Assembly: GCF_004367585.1 (NCBI RefSeq)
Contig: NZ_CP038015.1
Span: 773,501-837,500 of the forward strand
DNA: 64,000 nt
Source of the DNA: Paenisporosarcina antarctica
Lineage (GTDB): Bacteria; Bacillota; Bacilli; Bacillales_A; Planococcaceae
Direction of reading: 5' to 3'
Shown here piece by piece: positions 1 through 8,825 of this stretch. The notes beneath the pieces are model-generated. The model searched no databases, was not told where the DNA came from, and saw only the letters and a list, made by a program, of their open reading frames with translations. The stretch's first letter is position 1. The number at the start of each line of letters is the position of its first letter. Both the position numbers and the translations under genes were made by a program.

Positions 1-491
1 TGATAGTATTCTATTACTTTATCTTGTGCCGTATTGCCAACTTTCCCCTTTTTAACCTCACACTCTCCCATATTTGTTCTCATTTTATTCATAGTTGGAT
101 TTCGGATAGGTATAGGTATCAAATATCATCAACATTATTATTCTTTAACAGAGCCTTCTTAGTAAGATGATCTTATAAGAAGGGTGGGCGAAGTGTCGAA
201 ATCACAAGCCCACCCTCCATATTCTATATATATAAAGGTACAGCAGGTAAAGCGTCAGAAGGGGACTGAAAACCTTTATGTGTCGGGGTGTAACATTCAG
301 GCCTTATTAATCGTAAGAATGCTTACAAAGCGAAGTGTCTTGCTCTGTATTGATTGAATGTGTTAAAGAACCGATTCAATCTTAATGAAACCTAATGAGT
401 TTGATAAACTGAAATTAAGTAAAAGATAAAGTGTATAACGAAACGATAATTAAAAGATAAAGAGAGTTTGAGGACGTTGTAGTTAACTTAC
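1..491. other. Leading intergenic stretch, no gene recognised
   Basis: I see no convincing coding region here. Two inverted repeats are visible: a 9-bp GC-rich stem pairing 181-189 with 208-216, without a T-run after it, and an 8-bp stem pairing 352-359 with 374-381. I looked for the conserved blocks of an FMN riboswitch because rib genes follow, and did not find them. The gene preceding this stretch lies outside the window. Confidence 0.5.
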
Positions 492-520
492 TTGACAACT
501 ATAAGTTACAAAAATATAAT
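492..520 (+). promoter_or_regulatory. Perfect consensus sigma-A promoter of the rib-like operon
   Basis: TTGACA at 492-497 and TATAAT at 515-520 are separated by 17 bp, an exact match to the vegetative consensus. The expected start of transcription is near 527, giving a leader of about 75 nt before the first gene. Short inverted repeats flank the elements: AACTTA 485-490 with TAAGTT 502-507, and TTACTT 520-525 with AAGTAA 531-536. They could be operators. Confidence 0.85.
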
Positions 521-601
521 TACTTACATAAAGTAACCTTAAGGAAAAGAAACTTTGTTAGTTTTAGTTTTTTATTGAGATTTCAAAAAGGAGATATTAA
601 C

Positions 602-1366
602 ATGAGTAAAGTACAAACTGTTTCAAAACAAGCTCTTGCAGTGTTAGAGGATAAAATTCAATTAATACATTCAAGTCAAGGTTCTATATATTTAGTTGGG
701 CCAATAAATCTACCCCTTAATTTGTTTGGGGAAACCGTCGTATTTCAATGGTACTGTTGGTTGCAAACGAAAGAAGAAAAAGAAGATATTCATCAAATCA
801 TCGATAAACTATCTTCTGCAAACCTAGCAGAATTTCAGCAATCAAGTGTTCTCGTTTATGGTGATTTTGAACATGAAGAAGACGCCCTAATGAGAATGCA
901 TTCAATCTGTCATACCGGGGATATTTTCGGAAGTAAGAGATGTGACTGTGGCTATCAACTCAAAGAGTCAATGCAAATGATCGTGGACCATGGAGCAGGT
1001 GCTCTAATTTATTTAGCTAACCATGAAGGCAGAGGAATAGGTTTATTTAGTAAAGCAATGGCTTATATTCTTCAAGAGAATGGGTATGACACAGTCGAAG
1101 CGAACGAAAGTCTTGGTTTTGTTGATGACTCTCGTAACTATGATGATGCCATTCAAGTTTTAAAAACATTACGTTCGAAACCAGTAACGCTGTTGACGAA
1201 CAATCCTAAAAAACTAGCCGCATTAATTGACGCTGGCCTCCCAATTTCAGGACGTACACCTTTGTGGGGAGATGTTTCGGAATTTAACGAGGCATACTTG
1301 CAAACAAAAATTAAACGCTCTGGGCATCTAGAGGTAGAAGATGAAGGGACTTGTCCAAATGACTAA
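602..1366 (+). CDS. ribA: GTP cyclohydrolase II, monofunctional
   Basis: GTP cyclohydrolase II opens GTP to 2,5-diamino-6-ribosylamino-pyrimidinone phosphate, formate and pyrophosphate, the first step of riboflavin synthesis, in the cytosol. The zinc site is visible as Cys103, Cys114 and Cys116 in the HTGDIFGSKRCDCG stretch, followed by the substrate-binding HEGRGIGL block (141-148) and the LLTNNPKK block. Compared with the roughly 200-residue E. coli enzyme, the catalytic core is preceded by about 50 extra residues of unknown role. There is no DHBP synthase domain, unlike the bifunctional RibBA of B. subtilis. The ATG at 602 is chosen because AAAAAGGAGAT lies just upstream of it. It overlaps ribD by 8 nt, so the two are probably translationally coupled. 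The family is secure; whether it serves riboflavin or another pathway is not shown. Confidence 0.9.
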   Translation: MSKVQTVSKQALAVLEDKIQLIHSSQGSIYLVGPINLPLNLFGETVVFQWYCWLQTKEEKEDIHQIIDKLSSANLAEFQQSSVLVYGDFEHEEDALMRMHSICHTGDIFGSKRCDCGYQLKESMQMIVDHGAGALIYLANHEGRGIGLFSKAMAYILQENGYDTVEANESLGFVDDSRNYDDAIQVLKTLRSKPVTLLTNNPKKLAALIDAGLPISGRTPLWGDVSEFNEAYLQTKIKRSGHLEVEDEGTCPND

Positions 1367-2453
1367 CCACGAATTTTATATGGATTTAGCTATAAAAAAT
1401 GCGCAAGCGATGAAAGGGCAAACAGACCCGAACCCTCTTGTAGGATCTGTTATTGTCACTGAAAATCGAATTGTTGGAGTAGGTGCGCATTTGAAAACTG
1501 GAGAACCACATGCAGAAATTCATGCAATTCGTATGGCAGGAGAGAACGCACGAGGTGGAACGATTTATGTCACACTTGAACCTTGCTCTCATCATGGGCG
1601 AACAGGTCCATGTGCAGTAGCCATTGTGGAAGCTGGAATAACAAAAGTAATCATTGCGACTCTTGACCCAAACCCCGTAGTATCAGGTAACGGCGTAAAA
1701 ATCCTTGAAGAAGCAGGGATTGAAGTGATTGTGGGTGTTCTTGAAGAATCATCTAAAAAAATGAATGAAGTGTTTAATAAGTTCATTGTGAAAAAGACAC
1801 CTTTCGTTACATTAAAAGCAGGAATTACATTAGACGGTAAAATCGCAACACATTCGTCTAATAGTAAGTGGATTACATCTGAAGAAGCTAGACATGATGT
1901 CCATCAGCTACGAAATGAGCATATGGCAATTTTAGTTGGAGTGAACACTGTAATTGCTGACAATCCAGAGTTAACAACTAGAATTGCAAACGGCCGTAAC
2001 CCAGTTCGTATTATTTTAGATTCTACGCTAAAAATACCACTAGATCGTAAGGTCATTACAGACAAATTGGCTGACACATGGATTTTTACTAGCGAGAACT
2101 TCGACATAGAAAAAAAATCGTTGTTAGAAAGCATGAGTATTTCTGTATTTCCAACTTCTGGTTCGAAGCAGGTAAACCCAAAAGAAGTCATGCGAATTTT
2201 GGGTGAAAAAGGAATTTCATCTTTATTAATTGAAGGTGGAGGCACGATTAATGCAGCCTTTTTAGAAAATAAACTAATCGATAAAGCGATTATTTATATT
2301 GCACCAAAACTAATCGGAGGACAACAAGCACCTACATTTTTAGAAGGATCAGGAATCGATAAAATGGCAGACGCGGTTGACTTACTGGACGCAGATATCA
2401 TCAAAATAGGCAAAGATTTTAAGTTTGTCGGCTATCCAAGTTACACAATATGA
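1359..2453 (+). CDS. ribD: Bifunctional riboflavin-pathway deaminase/reductase RibD
   Basis: RibD deaminates the product of GTP cyclohydrolase II and then reduces its ribose to ribityl, giving 5-amino-6-ribitylamino-uracil phosphate. The N-terminal cytidine-deaminase-like domain has the zinc ligands in HAE (51-53) and PCSHHGRTGPC (Cys76, Cys85). The C-terminal DHFR-like reductase domain begins near residue 150, with LDGKIAT and the SKWITSEEAR block. The length of 364 residues is normal. I prefer the ATG at 1359, which lies inside the overlap with ribA and is preceded by GAAGGGA; an in-frame ATG at 1341 is also possible. No riboflavin synthase or lumazine synthase gene follows, which is unlike the usual ribDEAH operon. 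Confidence 0.93.
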   Translation: MTNHEFYMDLAIKNAQAMKGQTDPNPLVGSVIVTENRIVGVGAHLKTGEPHAEIHAIRMAGENARGGTIYVTLEPCSHHGRTGPCAVAIVEAGITKVIIATLDPNPVVSGNGVKILEEAGIEVIVGVLEESSKKMNEVFNKFIVKKTPFVTLKAGITLDGKIATHSSNSKWITSEEARHDVHQLRNEHMAILVGVNTVIADNPELTTRIANGRNPVRIILDSTLKIPLDRKVITDKLADTWIFTSENFDIEKKSLLESMSISVFPTSGSKQVNPKEVMRILGEKGISSLLIEGGGTINAAFLENKLIDKAIIYIAPKLIGGQQAPTFLEGSGIDKMADAVDLLDADIIKIGKDFKFVGYPSYTI

Positions 2454-2476
2454 TTAAGCAATTGAGGGATACTAGT

Positions 2477-3040
2477 ATGAAATTTGGTTTTGATATCGAC
2501 GATACACTGATCAGTCTAAGAGAACATGCCTTCCATATTTATAATAAAAACTTGAACAAAAACATCCCTATTGATGTTTTTCATGAAATAAAAAAAGTTG
2601 AAATTCATGAAGCATTTGGTCTTACGGCAGAGCAGGGTTTTAACATGTGGAACAGCTCCCTAGAAGAGATTTACTACACATCCTGCCCTCCTTATCCAGA
2701 TGCGGTAGAAACATTGGTAGAACTAAGTAAGCAAGGGCATGAAATTTACTATATAACAGCTAGGCCTAGCGAGCATGGAGAACGTACGAAACAATGGTTG
2801 ATAGAACAAGGTTTTCCTGTACAAGCAGAGAAATTTTTCTGTGGCATGAAAGATCAGGACAAGGTGAAAATCATTCAAGAGTTAAAGTTAGATTATTACT
2901 TTGATGACAAGCCAGATGTTTTGAACACACTTTCGAATGATTCGTTGAAAGTGTATGTTATGAATCAATCGTATAATCAACATTTGACGATTCCAAGAAT
3001 TACTAATTGGTCAGAGCTGAAAGAAATTATAAACAAATAA
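2477..3040 (+). CDS. HAD-superfamily phosphatase, 5'-nucleotidase type C-like
   Basis: The protein begins with the HAD nucleophile motif FDIDDT (Asp6, Asp8). It continues with a TARP segment typical of the second HAD motif and ends with DYYFDDKPD, the acidic third motif. This matches the NT5C/YqfW-type branch of small nucleotidase-like phosphatases of about 190 residues. The start at 2477 is set by GAGGGA seven bases upstream; an alternative ATG at 2450 overlaps the ribD stop. Being the third gene of the rib-like operon, it could be the phosphatase that removes phosphate from 5-amino-6-ribitylamino-uracil phosphate. That is inference from position only; known B. subtilis enzymes for this step are of a different HAD type. 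Confidence 0.75.
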   Translation: MKFGFDIDDTLISLREHAFHIYNKNLNKNIPIDVFHEIKKVEIHEAFGLTAEQGFNMWNSSLEEIYYTSCPPYPDAVETLVELSKQGHEIYYITARPSEHGERTKQWLIEQGFPVQAEKFFCGMKDQDKVKIIQELKLDYYFDDKPDVLNTLSNDSLKVYVMNQSYNQHLTIPRITNWSELKEIINK

Positions 3041-3218
3041 AATTTGATTGAATACCGCATTTATAGCTCATCAATTGGTTTGAATAATCTCATTTTACGA
3101 AACCGAGTATGTCATTGGTCAGATAATGGTACAATACTTGTTAAAGGATTATTCTGTTCCATGCATGAATGTTTTCTTGTCCACAAATGGATTTTTATAT
3201 AAAAGGAGATTGAATCAA

Positions 3219-3659
3219 TTGACTAATAAAGTACAAAATGACTTACCAGAAAATTACAATGAACTAAAAAAAGCTGCGAACCGAACGTCTAGTTGGAGAA
3301 CGCGTTTTGATGCAGTAGAAGAGCTAGGTCAGTATAACCATAGTAAAGTCATCGATGTCCTAACGACAAGAATGACTAAAGACCCGGTGTTTAAAGTGCA
3401 AGAGGCTGCTTATCGTCAGCTTAAAGGCTTAGGAGAAGATGTTCAACAACCTAAGCAAACAAAATTCGACATCATAAAAGGGACCTCTAAAATCTTGCTT
3501 CGTATTAAAAAGAGTTTGCCAGCAGATCATTCTTTTAAAGAGTTCGAAGAGAAATTCAAAAAAATGAGACTCGACGTATATGATGCTTACGAAGGTGAAA
3601 AAGGAGCAGGCTTTGATAAGTGGTTAGAAAATGAATGGGCTTCTTTGTTGAAAAAATAA
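3219..3659 (+). CDS. HEAT-repeat domain protein of unknown function
   Basis: A 146-residue, highly charged soluble protein. The middle part contains helical pairs such as SWRTRFDAVEELGQYNHSKV and a second unit beginning DPVFKVQEAAYRQL, typical of HEAT/PBS-type repeats that act as protein-binding scaffolds. No catalytic motif is seen. I choose the TTG at 3219 because AAAAGGAGAT stands correctly spaced in front of it; the longer open frame from 3126 has no ribosome binding site. A strong terminator follows, so it is the end of its transcript. Function unknown. Confidence 0.75.
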   Translation: MTNKVQNDLPENYNELKKAANRTSSWRTRFDAVEELGQYNHSKVIDVLTTRMTKDPVFKVQEAAYRQLKGLGEDVQQPKQTKFDIIKGTSKILLRIKKSLPADHSFKEFEEKFKKMRLDVYDAYEGEKGAGFDKWLENEWASLLKK

Positions 3660-3676
3660 GAAAATAAACACAAAAA

Positions 3677-3706
3677 CTGATTGCAGCTTTCTGCAATCGG
3701 TTTTTT
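3677..3706 (+). terminator. Rho-independent terminator after the HEAT-repeat gene
   Basis: A 10-bp stem (CTGATTGCAG with CTGCAATCGG, one G-T pair) with a TTT-type loop is followed by six T. It lies 18 bases after the stop codon. Confidence 0.85.
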
Positions 3707-3716
3707 AGTTCTTAAT

Positions 3717-4640
3717 TCATGGAGTTACCACGGATTCCATAACAGTTAATGTAAGTTCAGCCGTATTCATGTTTACACTAGCTCCAATAGGAATAGCTGC
3801 CTTAAAGAGACCATGTGCTGAAGATATATTGCTGATTAAAGGTTTTCCTAATGGTACTAGAAATTCATCGATGATTTCATTGTATGTGACGCCGTAAGAA
3901 GGTTCGCAACTCGTGCATTCCCCCATTAGTATGCCAAAGCAATCGTCGAATTTCCCTGCTAATTTCAAGTGACTTAAGTAGCGATACACGGTGTTGATTG
4001 GTTCATGAGTTTCTTCAAGAAACAAGATTTTTCCTGCGGTATTTATTTCAAAAGAGGTGCCTAACGTGCCAACGAAAGAAGTAAGGTTTCCTCCAACAAT
4101 AGGACCCGTTACATCTCCAGATACTTTGTTTACAAAGGGCATGCCAGGAGGGTTAGTAATTTCCCACGGTGCCGCTATAGCAGAAGTAGCAGCAAAGAAT
4201 TGATTAAAGTTATAAGCAGGCGTTCGGTTATTGAAATCAAGCAATAATAAACTTTGAAATGTTATTAAATCTGAATATTCATACAACGCATTTAGTAACA
4301 CAGTTATATCACTGTAACCTGAAATAATTTTCGGGTTTTGAGCAATCACAGAGAAATTGAGGAATGGAAGGATACTGGCGACTCCAGTTCCTCCTCTAGT
4401 TGGTAAGATACAGTTGACTTCTTTATTTTCAAACATAGCCATCAAATCAGATGCCCTCTCTAGAGGGGTACCTGCTAGGAATCCATTAGAGTTATATACT
4501 TGGTCTCCGATAACAACACTAAATCCCATATTTTCTAATGTAGCAATGCCTTCATTAATCGTGGTAGCATTTATAGGACTACCTAATGTAACGATTCCAA
4601 TAGTGTCACCTGATTGAAGTTGCTTAGGTTTTATCGGCAT
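3717..4640 (-). CDS. LD-carboxypeptidase (MccF/LdcA, peptidase family S66)
   Basis: This family cleaves the bond before the terminal D-amino acid of muramyl tetrapeptides (murein recycling) or detoxifies microcin C-type compounds. The catalytic Ser110 lies in the ISGYSDIT motif; the Glu in LFLEE and the His in SSAHGLF complete the expected Ser-Glu-His triad. The oxyanion region TRGGTGV (81-87) is also present. There is no signal peptide, so it is cytosolic. The length of 307 residues is normal. The start is supported by AGGAAGGAG upstream. It stands alone, convergent to the HEAT-repeat gene. B. subtilis YkfA is the closest relative I recall, but here there are no ykf neighbours, so the substrate is open. 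Confidence 0.88.
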   Translation of the reverse strand: MPIKPKQLQSGDTIGIVTLGSPINATTINEGIATLENMGFSVVIGDQVYNSNGFLAGTPLERASDLMAMFENKEVNCILPTRGGTGVASILPFLNFSVIAQNPKIISGYSDITVLLNALYEYSDLITFQSLLLLDFNNRTPAYNFNQFFAATSAIAAPWEITNPPGMPFVNKVSGDVTGPIVGGNLTSFVGTLGTSFEINTAGKILFLEETHEPINTVYRYLSHLKLAGKFDDCFGILMGECTSCEPSYGVTYNEIIDEFLVPLGKPLISNISSAHGLFKAAIPIGASVNMNTAELTLTVMESVVTP

Positions 4641-4793
4641 TTTATTATTCTCCTTCCTAGAACATAAATATTTCTACATTGTATGGTTAAAGAAATGAAT
4701 AAAGCACATAAATTCACTGGGATTTAGAAAGCATAAATGATATTCAGTAGAAACAGATGTAGAATAGAGAAAAACAATTGATTGGGTGATTTC

Positions 4794-5990
4794 GTGGGAA
4801 AAAATATACAGCTTAAAGTGAAGTCTTCTTTTGTTAAAAATATTAAAGTAGGCTATCCACTCATAACAGAAGATGCAATTCTCAACATGAAAGACGTAAA
4901 AGAAGAAGGTACAATCATTGAGCTAGTTGATGATAATCAACGCTTTCTAGGAAAAGGTTATTATGGCAAACAAAACAAAGGTCGAGGATGGGTGTTAAGT
5001 CAAAATCAACATGAACTATTCGATGTGACGTTTTTTGAAAAGAAATTGAAACTAGCAATTGAACATCGCACTTCTTTGTTTAATAACCCAAAAACCACAG
5101 CATTCCGTGTGTTTAACGGAGAGGGCGATGGAGTTGGTGGATGTACGATAGATTTTTATGCGGGTTACTATGTTATTAGTTGGTATAGTGAAGGTGTGTA
5201 TAAGTTTAAGAACGACATTATTCAAGCATTAACAAAATTAGTCGATGTGAAAGGTTTATATGAAAAGAAACGCTTTGCATCACAAGGAACTTACATGGAA
5301 GATGATGATTTTGTTTCAGGAGAGAAGGCACCTGAGCCTTTACTTGTTAAAGAAAATGACATTAATTTTGCCGTGTATTTAAATGATGGTGCTATGGTCG
5401 GAATCTTTTTAGACCAACGGGACGTTCGTAAAACGATTCATGATTCTTATTCAAAAGGAAAGAGTGTGTTAAATACATTTTCTTATACAGGGGCATTTTC
5501 GGTTGCCGCAGTACTAGGTGGAGCAACAAGAACAACGAGTGTGGATTTAGCTAACCGCAGTAAAAGTAAAACGATTGAGCAGTTCAGTGTAAATGGCATT
5601 GATTTTGAGGCGCAAGATATCATGGTGGAAGATGTTTTTCATTACTTCAAATATGCAGTACGTAAACAATTAAAATTTGATTTGGTCATTTTAGACCCTC
5701 CAAGTTTTGCACGTTCTAAAAAGCATACATTTAGTGCTGGAAAAGATTATCCCGACTTACTAATGCAAGCTATTTCGATTACTGAGAAAAAAGGAGTCAT
5801 TGTCGCGTCATCTAACTGCAGTACGTTTGGAATGACTAAATTTAAAGGGTTTATTGAAAAGGCATTTAAACAAACAGGCAGTACATATAAAATTCGAGAA
5901 GAATTTTCTTTACCTGAAGACTATAAAACAATAGATGAATTTAAAGAAGGAAATTATTTGAAAGTAGTGTTCATTGAGAAACTTACTTAA
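4794..5990 (+). CDS. Class I rRNA large-subunit methyltransferase, RlmI/YwbD-like
   Basis: An N-terminal PUA-like RNA-binding domain (about 1-75) is followed by a Rossmann-type SAM domain. LNTFSYTGAFSVAAVLGG is motif I and LVILDPPSFAR is the catalytic DPPSF motif IV. This is the RlmI family, which makes 5-methylcytidine in 23S rRNA; the Gram-positive members are less well characterised. The GTG at 4794 is favoured by GGGTGAT just before it, though the spacing is short; a TTG at 4782 is the alternative. Monocistronic, with a terminator after it. Confidence 0.88.
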   Translation: MGKNIQLKVKSSFVKNIKVGYPLITEDAILNMKDVKEEGTIIELVDDNQRFLGKGYYGKQNKGRGWVLSQNQHELFDVTFFEKKLKLAIEHRTSLFNNPKTTAFRVFNGEGDGVGGCTIDFYAGYYVISWYSEGVYKFKNDIIQALTKLVDVKGLYEKKRFASQGTYMEDDDFVSGEKAPEPLLVKENDINFAVYLNDGAMVGIFLDQRDVRKTIHDSYSKGKSVLNTFSYTGAFSVAAVLGGATRTTSVDLANRSKSKTIEQFSVNGIDFEAQDIMVEDVFHYFKYAVRKQLKFDLVILDPPSFARSKKHTFSAGKDYPDLLMQAISITEKKGVIVASSNCSTFGMTKFKGFIEKAFKQTGSTYKIREEFSLPEDYKTIDEFKEGNYLKVVFIEKLT

Positions 5991-6023
5991 TTTCACTTTT
6001 TAAATTCTCACAAAATCAAGTCG

Positions 6024-6052
6024 TGTCAACATGATAATGTTGGCATTTTTTT
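6024..6052 (+). terminator. Terminator after the RlmI-like gene
   Basis: TGTCAACAT pairs with ATGTTGGCA over a GATA loop, with one G-T pair, followed by seven T. Confidence 0.85.
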
Positions 6053-6130
6053 CTGAAAACTCAAAAATGTTTGTGTATTGAATAGTTTTAAGTTAATATT
6101 TTCCTAAAAGAACTAGAAGAGGTATTGCTC

Positions 6131-7393
6131 TTGGAACTAACAAAGCATTTTTTATTTAATTTGTCTTTAATGATCGTATTGCTTTTCTTTTGTGTTATGT
6201 GGGCTGAGAAATCAGGAAATGGGCGTTTGAACAAGGGCACAGCTTTATCATATTTTATTCTATCTTCAATACTTTGTTTTATGTTTTCATACCAATTAAA
6301 TGAAGAATTAATATTAGATTTGCGAATTGTTCCATTTATGGTAGGAGGTCTTTATCTTGGACTAAGTCCGGTTTTAGGATTATTTATCATAATTACTAGA
6401 GGATTTCACGGAATCGATATTGGATTCTTTTCTTCGTTAATATTTTATGGTTTATTTAGCTTTTTAATATGGTGTATCTATCCATGGTTTTTAAAACTAT
6501 CTTCAAAATACAGAATACTTTTTTCAGTAGGTATAACTATTCTGGTAAGTTTGATCATATTAGTTACTCTCGAAATTCTAAATCTACATAATAATAAGCT
6601 GGATGTCTGGGTAGCCTACCTTTTTATCCCGCCACTTGGGGTTGCAATGATTTCTTATATCATGGAGGTTATTGAAAAAAATATTCTTTTAAGACAACGC
6701 TTGTTAAAGATAGAAAAATTACAAGCAGTGGAGCAAATGGGAGCGGCAATATCTCATGAGATTCGTAATCCATTAACATCTGCAATGGGTTTTGTTCAAC
6801 TTCTTGAAGATGATTCAATTGAAAGTAAAGATAGAACCCAATACCTCGCCATTCTAAAAGGAGAATTAGAATCTGCCGAAAGAGTCATACAAGATTATTT
6901 GACCTTTTCAAAACCACAAATAGAATTAGTGGAAGAAATCGATGTGCATGTTGAGCTTCATCATGTGTTGAACTTACTTCAACCTATAGCTAATTTAAAT
7001 TCTGTAGAAGTTTCGACCAAGTTTTCTTCTTGTGGATTGATTAAAGGGGACCGTCAGAAATTTCACCAATGTTTTATCAATGTTATGAAAAATTCAATTG
7101 AATCAATGCCAAATGGTGGCGTTTTATCCATTGAGACAGTTTTCACTAAAAATAATGTGTCAATACAAGTTAAGGATACAGGCCTAGGTATGACTGAGGA
7201 AGAGGTTGTAAGATTAGGGGAACCCTACTATTCGACGAAAGGTTCAAAAGGAACAGGTCTTGGTATAATGGTTGTTTTCAGTATAGTAAAAGCAATGAAA
7301 GGAACAATTAAGGTGCAAAGTAAATTCGGAGTTGGAACGACTTTTCATATTTCCTTTCTTTCGTCTGTTACTGAATTACAGGAAAGTCCGTGA
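6131..7393 (+). CDS. KinB-like membrane sensor histidine kinase
   Basis: About six hydrophobic segments fill residues 1-180 and resemble the 5TMR-LYT sensor module of KinB-type kinases. A short coiled linker then leads to the H-box AISHEIRNPLTSAMGFVQLL with the phospho-accepting His. The ATPase domain carries the N-box (MKNSIESMPNGG), the DTGLGM G1 box and the GTGLGI G2 box. The H-box sequence is of the sporulation-kinase type that feeds the Spo0F/Spo0A phosphorelay. No response regulator gene adjoins it, as expected for an orphan phosphorelay kinase. The TTG at 6131 is chosen because AGAAGAGG precedes it by eight bases. Signal sensed and target are inferred from the family only. Confidence 0.85.
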   Translation: MELTKHFLFNLSLMIVLLFFCVMWAEKSGNGRLNKGTALSYFILSSILCFMFSYQLNEELILDLRIVPFMVGGLYLGLSPVLGLFIIITRGFHGIDIGFFSSLIFYGLFSFLIWCIYPWFLKLSSKYRILFSVGITILVSLIILVTLEILNLHNNKLDVWVAYLFIPPLGVAMISYIMEVIEKNILLRQRLLKIEKLQAVEQMGAAISHEIRNPLTSAMGFVQLLEDDSIESKDRTQYLAILKGELESAERVIQDYLTFSKPQIELVEEIDVHVELHHVLNLLQPIANLNSVEVSTKFSSCGLIKGDRQKFHQCFINVMKNSIESMPNGGVLSIETVFTKNNVSIQVKDTGLGMTEEEVVRLGEPYYSTKGSKGTGLGIMVVFSIVKAMKGTIKVQSKFGVGTTFHISFLSSVTELQESP

Positions 7394-7519
7394 AGCATTA
7401 AGGGTTAAAGTAACAACTTAATCAGTTAAATAATTCAACAGACAAAGTGCGATGTTCTCGTGATTAGTATTCAATTGACTATGTCCATGGAGATTGCAAC
7501 ACATCATAGGATTGGCTAT

Positions 7520-7568
7520 ACGAAAGACGCCGTTGAAGTGATAAAGTCACTTCAACGGCGTCTTTCGT
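7520..7568. repeat. Perfect 22-bp inverted repeat, 5-nt loop
   Basis: Positions 7520-7541 are the exact reverse complement of 7547-7568, separated by TAAAG. The hairpin lies between convergent genes (KinB-like kinase and CAP protein). It lacks a true T-run on either side, though each outer end has AAAG/CTTT character. It is probably a bidirectional terminator, but unusually long. Confidence 0.8.
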
Positions 7569-7682
7569 TCTGGAGGTTATGGTTTAGTGGGTTAGCATCC
7601 AAAGGGACCCGGAAACCTTTGTCGATACTGTATGCGGGTACTTTCTTACAAGGAGCGGCATCATTGGCAGGCTACTCATGAA

Positions 7683-8825
7683 TTACGGTGTGTAAAAGTT
7701 CTCTGTAAAATAAGGTTGATTTTCATCGTTAAAAGCCACACCCACGCCAAGTAATTTAAAGTCACGTTTTAATAAATTCTTGCGATGGCCAATAGAGTTC
7801 ATTAATCCCTCATGTGCAAAAATACTGCTGGACTGACCATATGCTAAGTTTTCACCAGCTACTGAATAATTAATGTCGTCCATAGTCATACGATCAAAAG
7901 GAGATTGCCCAGCTAAATTGGTGTGATTAAAGTAATTTTGACTCGCCATATCTAGACTATGTTTGTAAGCTGTCCCTCGAACCGTTGATTCCCATTTCAC
8001 GGGAGGAACTTTGTGATGAACACGGGCGGCATTTGTTAAATCAAATAATTGAAACTCAAACCCATCTCGCAATGCATCACTAGTTTCACCGTATAAAGAA
8101 TTTTTTTTGTTTTCCAAACTGTCCGATATGATTTGTATAGCTGTGACGGTATTGTTTTCATGAACGTCATAAAAGACGGTCACATAAATATTTTCAATTA
8201 AGAATGTTTCCATTTCTCCATGATCATTTAAAATATAATTAATGTTATCTTTCTGAATATGTTTGAGCGGTTGGCCTAACGTTTCTTGAACAACTGTCTT
8301 AGGACTATTTAATTTAATTCCGTAAGAAGAGGCAATTAAATCGTTATTAGTGAATAAACCATTCACTCGCGAAGAGTCATCAAAAGATACCATTAAAAAG
8401 TTTTGGTAATTGGTATGAAAGGTGTGCCACTTAGACCCATATTCATTTAATGTCGTACGCTTTGCTTTACCTAGTTCATTATTTACTGCCTCCAATTTGT
8501 CCCCAACTTGAATGTTATGAACTGAAAATAAACCATCAGTTGGCGTCGCTAATGTTGGTTTTTCTAATTGGGTAACAGGATCATAAGTAGATTTATTAAC
8601 TTCGTTTGTTAGCTTTGCGGGTAATGTAGTTACTGTATTGGAAAGATCATTTATCGTATTTTCAATAAAGGGTTGATTTTTAAAAAATTCATATCCTTTA
8701 ATTACTTGTGCATCAATCGTATCTAAAAAGGATACGTCCACATAGTCACTTGCCGGCTTTTCCCAGAGTGGGCTTGTTAAATAGGCGACAAAAAGTAATG
8801 TGAGGATGGTGCTTAGGAAACGCAT
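7683..8825 (-). CDS. Secreted or anchored CAP-domain protein, YlbC-like
   Basis: An N-terminal hydrophobic segment (about 3-20) acts as signal peptide or anchor. Residues of roughly 90-230 match the CAP-associated N domain and the C-terminal 130 residues form a CAP/SCP domain, recognisable from LTNAARVHHKVPPVKW, the HSLDMASQNYFNHTN stretch and GENLAYG. CAP proteins occur in walls and spores of Bacillales (B. subtilis YlbC, YkwD); their biochemical role is poorly defined. The ATG at 8825 is preferred. An in-frame GTG at 8837 lies directly against the AAGGA site and so is too close. Confidence 0.85.
   Translation of the reverse strand: MRFLSTILTLLFVAYLTSPLWEKPASDYVDVSFLDTIDAQVIKGYEFFKNQPFIENTINDLSNTVTTLPAKLTNEVNKSTYDPVTQLEKPTLATPTDGLFSVHNIQVGDKLEAVNNELGKAKRTTLNEYGSKWHTFHTNYQNFLMVSFDDSSRVNGLFTNNDLIASSYGIKLNSPKTVVQETLGQPLKHIQKDNINYILNDHGEMETFLIENIYVTVFYDVHENNTVTAIQIISDSLENKKNSLYGETSDALRDGFEFQLFDLTNAARVHHKVPPVKWESTVRGTAYKHSLDMASQNYFNHTNLAGQSPFDRMTMDDINYSVAGENLAYGQSSSIFAHEGLMNSIGHRKNLLKRDFKLLGVGVAFNDENQPYFTENFYTP

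Noticed and set aside
1..601. Possible FMN riboswitch or other RNA leader before the rib-like genes
   Set aside because: None of the conserved FMN blocks are present, and the consensus promoter at 492-520 lies downstream of the only structured part.
3717..4640. LdcA/MccF-like gene as a microcin-immunity system
   Set aside because: No microcin biosynthesis genes adjoin; a murein-recycling role is the simpler reading.
7460..7681. 73-codon plus-strand frame after the KinB-like gene
   Set aside because: It runs through the 22-bp hairpin, has no ribosome binding site and resembles no family I know.
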